DNA from: Pseudomonadota bacterium
GTDB lineage: Bacteria > Pseudomonadota > Gammaproteobacteria > Steroidobacterales > Steroidobacteraceae
Assembly: GCA_025355105.1 (NCBI GenBank)
Contig: JANYAE010000016.1
Location: 1 to 64,000 of the forward strand
Length of the DNA stretch: 64,000 nucleotides
Reading direction: 5' to 3'
Shown: positions 31,137 through 39,789 of the stretch, in pieces
How positions within the stretch are numbered: position 1 is the stretch's first letter
Layout of the letters: each line of letters begins with the position of its first letter
The notes under the pieces: generated by a model
Told to the model about the DNA's origin: nothing
Databases searched by the model: none
The model's input: only the letters and a program-made list of their open reading frames with translations
Program-made: the position numbers and the translations under genes

Positions 31137-32121
31137 GGCGGTCTCCTTGGGGAAGCGGCGCGTGCGGGGAGAAGCGCCGGCGATATTCGGTAGGGGACAG
31201 GCCGAAGCGCCGGTCGAAGGCGCGCCGGAAGGCATCGTCGCTGCGAAAGCCCACGGCGACCGCGATCGTCTCGACGCTCGCCGGGCTGCCGCTCAGGTGC
31301 TCGCGAGCGGCGTCGAGCCGCAGCGCCTCGATCTGTTGACCCGGGGTGACGCCGAAGGCCTTCGTGAAGCGCCGGCTGAACTGCCGCGGGCTGAGGCGCA
31401 TGCGCGCCGCGAGCTGATCGACCGAGAGGTCTTCCGCCAGGTGCGCGAGCAGCCACGCCGCGAGTTCGGCGAATCGATCGCTGGCGCGCGCCTGGAAGCG
31501 CAGCGGCTCCGAGTACTGACGCTGGCCGCCGGCGCGCCGCACGTAGACGACGAGGTCGCGCGCGACCGCGAGCGCGAGTTTCGGGCCGTAGTCCTCCTCG
31601 ATCAGCGCGAGCGCGAGATCGATCGCCGCGGTGATGCCGGCCGACGTGTACAGGGCGCCGTCCTTGATGAAGATCGCGTCGCGTTCCATCCGCACGGCCG
31701 GGAAGCGCGCGGCGACGTCGTCGGCGAAACGCCAGTGCGTGGTCGCGCGGCGCCCGGCCAGCAGGCCGGAAGCGGCGACGCCGTAGATGCCGGTGCAGAT
31801 CGACACGATCCTGCGGCAGCCCGCGGCCCTTGTCCGGAGTGCGGCGGCGACGGCATCGGCCATGCCCGGACGCCGAAGGCCCTCGCCGCCGGGGACGATC
31901 AGCGTGTCGATCGGCCCGGTGTCGGCGAACGCGCAGTCGGGCGCGATCCGCAAACCCGTCTCGCTGACGAACGGCTGCCCGTCGAGGCAGGTGGTGACGG
32001 TCTGGTAGGCGCCAGGGCGCGCCGCGTTGGCGGCGCCAAAGGCGTCCAGCGGACCGACAAGGTCCAGTGTCTGGACACCGGGGTAGCCGAGCAGGGCGAT
32101 GCGGATCGAGGTCTCGGACAT
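31114..32121 (-). CDS. GlxA-family AraC-type transcriptional regulator
   Basis: Product of 335 aa. Residues 5-190 form a DJ-1/PfpI-like domain (IALLGYPGVQTLDLVGPLDAF and the SICTGIYGVA elbow). The C-terminal 100 residues hold two AraC helix-turn-helix units (DQLAARMRLSPRQFSRRF and VETIAVAVGFRSDDAFRRAF). The protein likely senses a small molecule through the DJ-1-like domain and activates nearby genes such as cytochrome P460. A 17-bp palindrome lies 79 nt upstream of its ATG. Confidence 0.92.
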   Translation of the reverse strand: MSETSIRIALLGYPGVQTLDLVGPLDAFGAANAARPGAYQTVTTCLDGQPFVSETGLRIAPDCAFADTGPIDTLIVPGGEGLRRPGMADAVAAALRTRAAGCRRIVSICTGIYGVAASGLLAGRRATTHWRFADDVAARFPAVRMERDAIFIKDGALYTSAGITAAIDLALALIEEDYGPKLALAVARDLVVYVRRAGGQRQYSEPLRFQARASDRFAELAAWLLAHLAEDLSVDQLAARMRLSPRQFSRRFTKAFGVTPGQQIEALRLDAAREHLSGSPASVETIAVAVGFRSDDAFRRAFDRRFGLSPTEYRRRFSPHAPLPQGDRHVDSTFA

Positions 32122-32199
32122 GGTGTGCTCCCGGAATGCCGTTGTACGCGGCCGTCCGGATGTCCGCTATGTCATTGAGCAGACGATTTCAGACATCTA

Positions 32200-32216
32200 A
32201 TGCTGCAGTGCAGCAT
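32200..32216. promoter_or_regulatory. Perfect 17-bp palindrome upstream of the GlxA-type regulator
   Basis: ATGCTGCA-G-TGCAGCAT has exact 8-bp arms. It lies between the regulator start (32121) and the aldo/keto reductase stop (32265). No T-run follows on the minus strand, so it is better explained as an operator than as the reductase terminator, though a hairpin role is possible. Confidence 0.5.
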
Positions 32217-32264
32217 CAACAGGTCGGCCAATACGAGCTCACCCTGGGTCCGGGGAGCTTGGGC

Positions 32265-33299
32265 TCAGCCTTTGCCCGGCGGTTTCGCGCGGTACTGGCC
32301 CTGGAACGCGAGCATCCAACCGGGATACTCCGCTGGCAGCTGGCTCACCTGATCAAGCGTCCGCAGTTCCTCGGCGGCGAGCTCGAGCCGCGTCGCGGCG
32401 AGGTTGTCCTCGAGCTGCGCCATCGTTCGCGCGCCGATGATCACGCTGCTGACCCACGGTTTGCTGAGCACCCAGGCCAGCGCGACCTGCGCGATCGACA
32501 CCTGGTGACGCTCGGCGATCGGTCGCATCAGGTCGACGCAGCGAAACGCGCGGTCGCGGTCGACCACCGGAAAGTCGAAGGTGGTGCGGCGCGCGCCCTC
32601 CGGTCCCTTCTCGGTCGGGCTGTACTTGCCGGTCAGCAGGCCGCCGGCGAGCGGGCTCCAGACCAGCATGCCGAGCTTCTGGTCCTCGATCAGCGGCACG
32701 AGCTCGCGCTCGAGGTCACGGCCGGCGATCGTGTAGTAGGCCTGAACGCTCTCGAAGCGCGCCCAGCCGCGCCGATCGGAGACGGCGAGCGCCTTCATGA
32801 CCTGCCAGGCCGCCATGTTGCACAGGCCGATGTAGCGCACCTTGCCCGAGCGGACCAGATCGTCGAGCGCGGCGAGCACCTCGTCGAGCGGCGTCAGCGG
32901 GTCGAAGCCGTGCAGCTGGTAGAGGTCGATGTGCTCAAGCTGCAGACGCTTGAGGCTGGCATCCACGGCGTTGAAGAGGTGGTAACGCGACTGGCCGCGG
33001 CCGTTCGGTCCCTCGCTCATGATGCCGGTGGCCTTGGTCGCGACCACGAGTTCGTCGCGCGGCAGGCCAAGATCCCGCAGCGCGAGCCCCAGCAGCCGCT
33101 CCGACTCGCCCAGCGAGTAGACGTTGGCCGTGTCGATGAAGTTGACGCCGGCCTCGAAGGCCACCTTGACCTGCTCGTTGACCGCGGCCTGCTGCAGCGA
33201 GCCGATCTGCTCCCAGAAGCCCTTGCCGCCATAGGTCATCGTGCCGAGGCAGAGCTCGGAGACGTAGAGCCCGGTCCGTCCGAGCAGTCGATAGCGCAT
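32265..33299 (-). CDS. Aldo/keto reductase
   Basis: Product of 344 aa, a TIM-barrel NADPH-dependent reductase. The catalytic tetrad is visible as Asp and Tyr in DTANVYSLGESE, Lys in VVATKATG and His in YQLHGFD. The C-terminal segment WVLSKPWVSSVIIGARTMAQLEDN binds the cofactor phosphate. Cytoplasmic; substrate (aldehyde or ketone) unknown. ATG at 33299 begins MRYRLLGRTGLYVSEL, the family start. Confidence 0.92.
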   Translation of the reverse strand: MRYRLLGRTGLYVSELCLGTMTYGGKGFWEQIGSLQQAAVNEQVKVAFEAGVNFIDTANVYSLGESERLLGLALRDLGLPRDELVVATKATGIMSEGPNGRGQSRYHLFNAVDASLKRLQLEHIDLYQLHGFDPLTPLDEVLAALDDLVRSGKVRYIGLCNMAAWQVMKALAVSDRRGWARFESVQAYYTIAGRDLERELVPLIEDQKLGMLVWSPLAGGLLTGKYSPTEKGPEGARRTTFDFPVVDRDRAFRCVDLMRPIAERHQVSIAQVALAWVLSKPWVSSVIIGARTMAQLEDNLAATRLELAAEELRTLDQVSQLPAEYPGWMLAFQGQYRAKPPGKG

Positions 33300-33438
33300 G
33301 ATGCCGTTCCCCGCCGCCGATGGCGTGCTGTGCAGTGACGCCTGCGCGGCGACACTAGCATCCCGCGCCGCCGGACGGCGCGCCGCGAACGCGCCGGTGC
33401 AGGCGGACCCGGGTACGCCGGCGTCGCCGGCGCCCGTG

Positions 33439-34566
33439 TCAGCCGCTCTGGTTCTCGACGAAGCGGAGCTCGGCGAAGCGGGCCGCGGCGTCGTCGCCGA
33501 GCTTCTTCTGCGCGCGGATCTCGTTGACGAGCTCGAGCGCGGTCTTTGGCGAGGGCGGCAGCTCCGCGTCGGAGTGCTCGAGCGGCACCAGGCGGTCGCC
33601 CCAGCGCAGCAGGTGGGCCGACAGCGACAGTCCGCCGCCGAAGGCAGGCATCAGCACGAGGCTACCGGGCGCGACGCGCCCTTGCTCGACGGCCTCGACG
33701 AGCGCCACGGGCGCCGTCGCCGAACTCATGTTGCCGTACTTCTGCACGGTCAGAAACACCTTGTCGGCGCTGGCGCCGGCGCGCTTGGCGACCGCGTCGA
33801 TGATCCGCAGGTTGGCCTGGTGCGGCACGACCAGCGCGATGTCGTCCATCGTGACGCCGCTGCGCCGCATCACGTCGAGGCTCGCCTCGCTCATGCCCTG
33901 CACGGCCTTGCGGAAGATCTCCTGGCCGTCGAAGTCCCAGCGGGTCTGGCCGAACGGCACGCCGAGATTGGCGTACATGGTGCCCATGCCGCGCACGCGC
34001 AGGATCTGCCGCGAGTCGGCGTAGCACTGCAGCTTTTCCGCGATGACGCCGGTCTCTTCGGTTGAGGCCTGGAGTACGACCGCGGCCGCGCCGTCGCCGA
34101 ACAGGACGGCGACGTTGCGGTTGTCCCAGTCCATGTATTGCGAGATCAGCTCGACGCCGATCACCACCGCGTTGCGGACCACGCCGGTCTTGATCATCGC
34201 CGTGCCGATCGACAAGCCGTACATGAAGCTGGTGCAGGCCGTGTTGACGTCGAACGCGGCGGCGCCGGTCGCGCCGATGCGCTGCTGCACGCCGGAGGCG
34301 CTGTTCGGCACCGTCTCGTCGTTGCTGCAGCTCCCGTAGATGACCAGGTCGATGTCCGAGCCCTTCAGTCCGGCGCAGGCGATCGCGCGGCGCGTGGCGA
34401 CGATCGCGAGCTCGATGCCGCGGACGTGCGAGATCCGCCGCTCCTTCATGCCGGTGCGGGTCGTGATCCACTCATCGTCGGTCGGCAGGAACGTCGCGAG
34501 GTCCTGGTTCGTCAGGACGGACGGCGGCAGGCACTTGCCCCAGCCGACGATTGCAGCGTGCGTCAC
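33439..34566 (-). CDS. Beta-ketoacyl-ACP synthase III (FabH-like)
   Basis: Product of 375 aa. The Cys-His-Asn catalytic set is present: Cys111 in NTACTSF, His in VVPHQANLRI and Asn in YGNMSSA. It condenses an acyl-CoA with malonyl-ACP or a related acceptor. It is longer than E. coli FabH because of a C-terminal tail (ELPPSPKTALELVNEIRAQ), a feature of paralogues that prime non-housekeeping pathways. GTG at 34566 has GAGGGGG 6 nt upstream. No acyl carrier or other fatty acid gene is adjacent. Confidence 0.9.
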   Translation of the reverse strand: MTHAAIVGWGKCLPPSVLTNQDLATFLPTDDEWITTRTGMKERRISHVRGIELAIVATRRAIACAGLKGSDIDLVIYGSCSNDETVPNSASGVQQRIGATGAAAFDVNTACTSFMYGLSIGTAMIKTGVVRNAVVIGVELISQYMDWDNRNVAVLFGDGAAAVVLQASTEETGVIAEKLQCYADSRQILRVRGMGTMYANLGVPFGQTRWDFDGQEIFRKAVQGMSEASLDVMRRSGVTMDDIALVVPHQANLRIIDAVAKRAGASADKVFLTVQKYGNMSSATAPVALVEAVEQGRVAPGSLVLMPAFGGGLSLSAHLLRWGDRLVPLEHSDAELPPSPKTALELVNEIRAQKKLGDDAAARFAELRFVENQSG

Positions 34567-34748
34567 GTGCGCCCCCTCAACAGGATTGAACAGCGGCCGG
34601 TCAGCCGGTCTCGTGGCTGGCGATGATTATGAATGGGGCGTCGCCGCGCTGCACCTGCTCGTGTGCCGCGGTCGCGCGTCCGCCGGAAACTCGAGCCGTG
34701 CCCGCGCCGCCGGCCGGCGCGGCCTCGCCTGCCGCCCGACCGAGAGTC

Positions 34749-35633
34749 TCAGACCTTGCCGACCGCCGGCCGCACGGGCTCGGCCGCGAGCCGCGATTCG
34801 AGCCACTTGCGGATCCGCCGAGCGTCGGCGACCCGCGTGTACTTGCCGGCCGAATCGAGCAGCACGATCACCACCGAGCGGCCCTCGAAGACCGCCTTCA
34901 TGACCAGGCAGCGGCCGGCCTCGGCGATGTAGCCGGTCTTCTGGACGATGATGTTCCAGGTCGGGTTGCGGACCAGCGAGTCGGTGTTGTGGAACTCCAC
35001 CTGACGGCGTCGCACCGGCACGCTGTAGCTCTTGTCGGTGGAGTATTCCTGGATCGTCGGGCTCTGCGCCGCGGCGAGCACCAGCTTGGCCAGGTCCTCG
35101 GAACTCGCGACGTTGTCGCTCGAGAGCCCGGTCGGCTCGACGAAGCGCGTGCTCCTCATGCCGAGCGCACGGGCCTTGGCATTCATCGCCTCGACACAGG
35201 CCGGCAGGCCGCCTGGGTAGCTGCGACCGAGCGCGTAGGCGGCCCTGTTCTCGGACGACATCAGCGCGACGTGCAGCAGGTCGGCCCGCGTCAGGTGCGC
35301 GCCGACCTCGAGGCGCGACACCTGGCTGTGGGTGCCGCCGCGGTCCTCGGCAGTGATCTCGATCGGCTCGTCGAGCGGCTGGCCGGCCTCGAGCACGACT
35401 AGGGCGGTCATCAGCTTGGTGATCGAGGCGATCGGCATGGCGACGTCTGATTGCCGGGACAGCACCACGGCCGCATTGGTCTCGTCGAGCACGTAGACGG
35501 CGTTCGACCGCAGCGACGGGGTGCCGGGGGCACTGCGCGGGGCGTGCACGCGCGCCCAGGCCGGTGCCGAGCTGACGCTCGCCGCGAGGAGGAGGGCGAT
35601 CAGAAGCCCCCGAGTAGTCTGCCGGTCGATCAT
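34749..35633 (-). CDS. D-alanyl-D-alanine endopeptidase, PBP7-like
   Basis: Product of 294 aa. A signal peptide precedes a penicillin-binding transpeptidase-fold hydrolase with S70-ITK, S127-EN and K232-TG motifs. The length and lack of a C-terminal amphipathic anchor match PbpG/PBP7 rather than PBP5. It should cut D-Ala-mDAP cross-links in periplasmic peptidoglycan. ATG at 35633 is preferred over a GTG nine codons upstream because the basic start of the signal peptide is MIDRQTTR. Confidence 0.9.
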   Translation of the reverse strand: MIDRQTTRGLLIALLLAASVSSAPAWARVHAPRSAPGTPSLRSNAVYVLDETNAAVVLSRQSDVAMPIASITKLMTALVVLEAGQPLDEPIEITAEDRGGTHSQVSRLEVGAHLTRADLLHVALMSSENRAAYALGRSYPGGLPACVEAMNAKARALGMRSTRFVEPTGLSSDNVASSEDLAKLVLAAAQSPTIQEYSTDKSYSVPVRRRQVEFHNTDSLVRNPTWNIIVQKTGYIAEAGRCLVMKAVFEGRSVVIVLLDSAGKYTRVADARRIRKWLESRLAAEPVRPAVGKV

Positions 35634-35856
35634 GAATCTTGGCGCCTGTCTGCAATTCACCTTAATACAGCCTAGCAGAGCATGCCGGGCGTCCGCGAGA
35701 CCGTGACGCAGATTATGGTTTTCGCACGCGGCCGCGATCGCTGCCGCCGTGAATGAGCGAACAGCGATCGGCCGAAGCGCAGCTCATCCGTTCCCTGCAC
35801 GCCGGCGCCTGCGGGCGGCGAGCGCCGCGCCGCGGATCGTGCGAGGCTCTGCGGCC

Positions 35857-36546
35857 ATGAACGATTTGCCGAGCCTCGAGGAACTGCGCCGCGGCGTCCG
35901 GCAGAGCGGACTGGCCTGGCGCGGTGCCTTTCGACCGGAGCCCGGCGACGCCGTACCGGCCTGCGCCGACGGCAGCCCGGCGCGGACCGTCGTGCTGCTC
36001 GGCGTCGTCGGCGGCGAACAGTGGCCCGCGTTCGCGGCCTCGGCCGAACTCGCCGACGGTGCGCCGCAGCCGCTCGACCGCTGGTCGCGCCGCCTCGTCG
36101 ACGCGCTCGGCGCGCGCTACCGGGCCACCGCCCTGTATCCGTCGGATGGCCCGCCTTGGTGGCCGTTCCAGCGCTGGGCGATGCAGGCCGAGGCCGTGCA
36201 TGCCTCGCCGCTCGGCATCCTGATCCATCCGGACTGGGGCTTGTGGCATGCCTATCGGGGGGCGCTCGCGTGGCCTGACGAGATCGTCCTGCCACCGAGG
36301 GACCTGCGACCGAGTCCGTGCGCGTCCTGCCGCGAGCGACTCTGCGAAAGGACCTGTCCGGTCGTGGCGATCACGCCGGCAGGCTATGACGCCGGCGCCT
36401 GCGTGGCGCACGTCGCGTCCGAGCGGGGGAGCCACTGCCTGCGGCAGGGCTGTCAGGCGCGGCGCGCCTGTCCGGTCGGCGCCGACTATCGCTACGGCGC
36501 CGAGCAGGCGGAGTTTCACATGCGCGCGTTCCTCGGCCGGCGCTAG
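35857..36546 (+). CDS. Ferredoxin-like protein with eight clustered cysteines
   Basis: Product of 229 aa. The C-terminal third carries cysteines at 155, 158, 163 and 167 (CASCRERLCERTCPV) and at 182, 194, 199 and 205 (CLRQGCQARRACPVG), enough for two iron-sulfur clusters. The N-terminal part is a small alpha/beta domain seen in proteobacterial 4Fe-4S proteins of unknown role. Its TAG stop shares bases with the TAG of the convergent pilin accessory gene in the tetramer CTAG at 36543-36546. Electron transfer is likely; partner unknown. Confidence 0.8.
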   Translation: MNDLPSLEELRRGVRQSGLAWRGAFRPEPGDAVPACADGSPARTVVLLGVVGGEQWPAFAASAELADGAPQPLDRWSRRLVDALGARYRATALYPSDGPPWWPFQRWAMQAEAVHASPLGILIHPDWGLWHAYRGALAWPDEIVLPPRDLRPSPCASCRERLCERTCPVVAITPAGYDAGACVAHVASERGSHCLRQGCQARRACPVGADYRYGAEQAEFHMRAFLGRR

Positions 36547-37316
36547 TGCCGCACGTGAATTTCCGGCGGCGGCAGCAGGGCGCGGATCGCAAGCGTCGCG
36601 GGATCGAACACGACCAGCAGCCGCACCTCGCGGCCCATCATGAATGACGTGACCGGCTCTTCCGCCGGCAGGCCGAGTTCCGTCATCCGCTGCTTGAGCG
36701 CGCGCTGCTCGCTGCGCGCGAATATCGACAGGTCGTCGACCTTTTTCAGCCGCTTGCGCAGTTCCGGCAGGCCGTCCTGCCACGGGCGGAAGTAACGCGG
36801 CATGTCGATGACGTCCTGTCCTTCGGCGACCGCCGAGGTCATGATGCGCTTCTGCTCTTCGGGGTCGTCGGGTAGCGGCGCCCAGACCCAGCGCGGCAGG
36901 CTGTACCAGTGCGGCGCGAGCGTCGGGTTCTGCTCGAGTCCACGCTGGACCTCCTCCGGCAGCAGCGCCGACGCCTGGACGATCTCGAGCCGGTCCTCCG
37001 AGAACGTGTAGTACAGCGGCCGCCCCTGCCACAAGGTCGTGCCGCCGTAGACCAGCGCCACCAGCTGCACCGCGACCACGACGCCGATGTCACGCGCCAG
37101 TTCACGGCGCGGCTTCGCGGGGTTCGCGATCAGCAGTGTCAGCGACGGCCCGAGTGCCGCGTCGACGGCGATCATGATCGTCACCACGTGGACGACGCCG
37201 GTCACGTACCAGCCTGGCCAGCGATACCAGCCGGCGTAGAGCACCGCGAGCAGTACCGACAGGATGCCGACGCTCGCCGCCAGATGCAGGCCGAAGGCCC
37301 TGAGCCGAAACTTCAC
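36543..37316 (-). CDS. TfpX/TfpZ-like type IV pilin accessory protein
   Basis: Product of 257 aa. Three or four hydrophobic helices occupy residues 1-110 (LHLAASVGILSVLLAVLYAGWY, VVHVVTIMIAVDAALGPSLTLLI). The remaining 145 residues should face the periplasm. The KFRLRAFGLHL start and PSLTLLIANPAKPRRELARD match the TfpX/TfpZ family, which assists specific type IV pilins in Pseudomonas. No pilin gene is nearby. GTG at 37316 has AGGAG 6 nt upstream. Confidence 0.82.
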   Translation of the reverse strand: MKFRLRAFGLHLAASVGILSVLLAVLYAGWYRWPGWYVTGVVHVVTIMIAVDAALGPSLTLLIANPAKPRRELARDIGVVVAVQLVALVYGGTTLWQGRPLYYTFSEDRLEIVQASALLPEEVQRGLEQNPTLAPHWYSLPRWVWAPLPDDPEEQKRIMTSAVAEGQDVIDMPRYFRPWQDGLPELRKRLKKVDDLSIFARSEQRALKQRMTELGLPAEEPVTSFMMGREVRLLVVFDPATLAIRALLPPPEIHVRH

Positions 37317-37401
37317 CGTCCTCTCCTCCCGGCGCTTGGCCGGCGCGCGCGGCCCTCGTCGGCCGCGCGCCGTGGCCGATCTTCGCCTGCCGCGCGCCCG
37401 C

Positions 37402-39459
37402 TTACCAGACGCGACACCGGTCGCTGCGGACCATGGCTTGTCCGGCATGGCAGGCGAAGGCGCGTTCGAACTCCGGCATGTTCACGACCAGGCCGTTGAC
37501 CCGATACCGGCCGGGCGAGTGCGGATTGGTCTTGGCGCTGACGCGCAGGTTTTCGTCGCGATTGTTCTCGCACGCCCACTGCGCGTAGCCGACGAAGAAG
37601 CGCTGCTCGGGCGCGAGGCCATCGTGATCCTCGAGCGCGCGACCGGCGGTCTCCGTGCGCCAGGCAAGGCGTGCCAGAATGAGGCCGCCGAGGTCGGCGA
37701 CGTCCTCGCCGAGCGTCAGCCGGCTGTTGATGTGCACGTCGTCGACGATGACGTACTGCGCGTACTGATCGACGATGCAGGCGCTGCGGCTGGTGAACTG
37801 CGCGGCGTCCTCCGGAGTCCACCAGTCCTTGAGGTTGCCGCCGGCGTCGAACTTCCGGCCTTCGTCGTCGAAGCCGTGCGTCAGCTCGTGGCCGATCGTC
37901 CCGCCGGTGTTGCCGTAGTTCGGCGCGTCGTCCATCCGCGGGTCGTACAGCGGCGGTTGCAGCACACCGGCCGGGAAGTTGATGTCGTTCATCTGCGGGT
38001 CGTAGTAGGCGTTGACCGTCGGCGGCGTCATGCCCCACTCGCCGCGGTCGAGCGGCTTGCCGATCTTGGCGAGCTGCCGTTGCACCTCGAATCGTCCGGC
38101 GCGCAGGACGTTGCCGTAGAAGTCGTCGCGCTGCACGGTGACCGGACCGTAGTCGCGCCAGCGGTCGGGGTAGCCGACCTTGTTGATGATCGCGTCGAGC
38201 TTGGCGCGCGCTTGCCGCTTGGTCGCCGCGCTCATCCAGTCCAGGTGCTCGATGTCCTCGCGCATCGCCTGCTCGACCTGCTGTGCCATCTTCACCGTGG
38301 CCTGCTTGAGGGCCGGACCGAAGGTCCGCGCCACGAACTCCTGGCCGAGCGCCTCGCCGAGCTCGGCGTCGACCAGCTCGACACAGCGCTTCCAGCGCGC
38401 CTGCAGCTGCGGCGTGCCGCGCAGCGTGTGACCGAAGAACGCGAAGTTCTCGTTGACGAAGGCCGTCGACAGGTAGGGCGAGGCGCCATGGGCCGCGTGC
38501 CAGCGCAGATAGGCCTTGAGTTCGGCAAGCGGTGTCGCGACCCAGACGCGGTTCAAGGCCGTGTAGAACTTGGGCTCGGTGACATTGAACGTCTGCAGCT
38601 GCGCGAGTCCGAGCCGATCGAGGTAGGCGCTCCAGTCGAACGCGAGCGTCAGCCGCTGCAGACCGGCACGGTCCATCTTGTGGAACAACTGGTACGGATC
38701 ACGTCGCTCGACCGCCGTCAGCGAGGCGCGCGCGAGGGCCGTCTCGACGCGCATCGCGGCCGCGGCATCGGCGCGCGCCGCCGCCCGCGACTCCCCGAGC
38801 AGCATCAGGGTGCGGGCGACATGCTCGAGGTATTGGGCGCGCAGCTTCAGCGCACGCGCGTCCTTGTCGGTGTAGTAGTCGCGATCCGGCAGCCCGAGCC
38901 CGCCGGCGCTTGCGAAGGCGATGATCTGCGCGGAGTCGGCTAGGTCCTGATTCGAGCCGAAGCCGAAGAACAGGCCGGCGTCGCCGGAATCCCGCTGCAG
39001 ATCGGCGAGCAGCATTGGCAGTTCGCGCCGCGAGCGCAGCGCCGCGATGCGCTCGAGCGCGGGCTTGAGCGGTGCGATGCCGAGACGCTCGACCGCGGCC
39101 TCGTCGCTGCAGGCCGCAAAGAAGTCGCCGACCTTCTGTTGGCCGGCGCTGCGACCGGTGGAGGTGGCGGCAAGTTCGGTGACGATGCCCCACAGGAAGC
39201 GCTGGTTGTCGGCATTGAGCTTGGCGTAGACGCTCCACGAGGCCTCGTCCGCCGGGATCGGGTTGTCTTTCAGCCAGCCGCCGCACGCGTACTGGTAGAA
39301 GTCGACGCAGGGGTCGGCGCTGCGGTCCATGGCGCTGACGTTCAGCCCCGGCGTATACGGCAACGACGCGAGCGGTTCGTCGGCGCCGGCGCTGCCGGCC
39401 GCGACCGCGAGAACGAGCATCAGCAGGGCTCGGCGGGTCCAGGAATCCGGGTGCTGCAT
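37402..39459 (-). CDS. M13-family metallopeptidase (PepO/neprilysin-like)
   Basis: Product of 685 aa. A signal peptide (RRALLMLVLAVAAGSAGA) precedes the N-terminal M13 domain starting DPCVDFYQYACGGWL and the C-terminal catalytic domain. Zinc ligands are in H524-ELTH and in the downstream EDVADLGG; the VNAYYDPQMNDINFPAG substrate-binding segment is intact, and the protein ends CRVW as the family does. It should cut oligopeptides in the periplasm or outside. ATG at 39459 has GAGGAG upstream. Confidence 0.95.
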   Translation of the reverse strand: MQHPDSWTRRALLMLVLAVAAGSAGADEPLASLPYTPGLNVSAMDRSADPCVDFYQYACGGWLKDNPIPADEASWSVYAKLNADNQRFLWGIVTELAATSTGRSAGQQKVGDFFAACSDEAAVERLGIAPLKPALERIAALRSRRELPMLLADLQRDSGDAGLFFGFGSNQDLADSAQIIAFASAGGLGLPDRDYYTDKDARALKLRAQYLEHVARTLMLLGESRAAARADAAAAMRVETALARASLTAVERRDPYQLFHKMDRAGLQRLTLAFDWSAYLDRLGLAQLQTFNVTEPKFYTALNRVWVATPLAELKAYLRWHAAHGASPYLSTAFVNENFAFFGHTLRGTPQLQARWKRCVELVDAELGEALGQEFVARTFGPALKQATVKMAQQVEQAMREDIEHLDWMSAATKRQARAKLDAIINKVGYPDRWRDYGPVTVQRDDFYGNVLRAGRFEVQRQLAKIGKPLDRGEWGMTPPTVNAYYDPQMNDINFPAGVLQPPLYDPRMDDAPNYGNTGGTIGHELTHGFDDEGRKFDAGGNLKDWWTPEDAAQFTSRSACIVDQYAQYVIVDDVHINSRLTLGEDVADLGGLILARLAWRTETAGRALEDHDGLAPEQRFFVGYAQWACENNRDENLRVSAKTNPHSPGRYRVNGLVVNMPEFERAFACHAGQAMVRSDRCRVW

Positions 39460-39583
39460 GGCGTCTCCTCGGTGAGCGCCGCAGTCTAGCGCAGGCGCCG
39501 CTCGGCTCGTCGCGCCGCCAGGCGCGCGCTGGCCGCTTTGGGTGGATAATGCGGCCCACGCCCGACCGTTCCGGAGGCCGCCG

Positions 39584-39778
39584 ATGGTGAAGTTTCTGCT
39601 CTGGCTGCTGCTCTTGGTCGTCTGCTGGCCGCTTGCGCTGCTGGCGCTCGTGCTCTGGCCACTGGTGTGGCTGCTGTCGCTGCCGTTTCGACTTGCCGGC
39701 ATCGCCGTGGAGGGCGTGTTCGCGCTGCTGCGAGCGCTGATCCTGCTCCCGGCACGGGTGCTCGGCGGCGCGCGCTGA
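39584..39778 (+). CDS. Small hydrophobic membrane protein
   Basis: Product of 64 aa, almost entirely Leu, Trp, Val and Ala (MVKFLLWLLLLVVCWPLALL), probably two membrane helices with a short basic end. ATG at 39584 has a near-perfect GGAGG 6 nt upstream, which supports it as a real gene despite its size. It diverges from the M13 peptidase and converges on the M20 peptidase. Function unknown. Confidence 0.8.
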   Translation: MVKFLLWLLLLVVCWPLALLALVLWPLVWLLSLPFRLAGIAVEGVFALLRALILLPARVLGGAR

Positions 39779-39789
39779 TCCGTTTCCGC

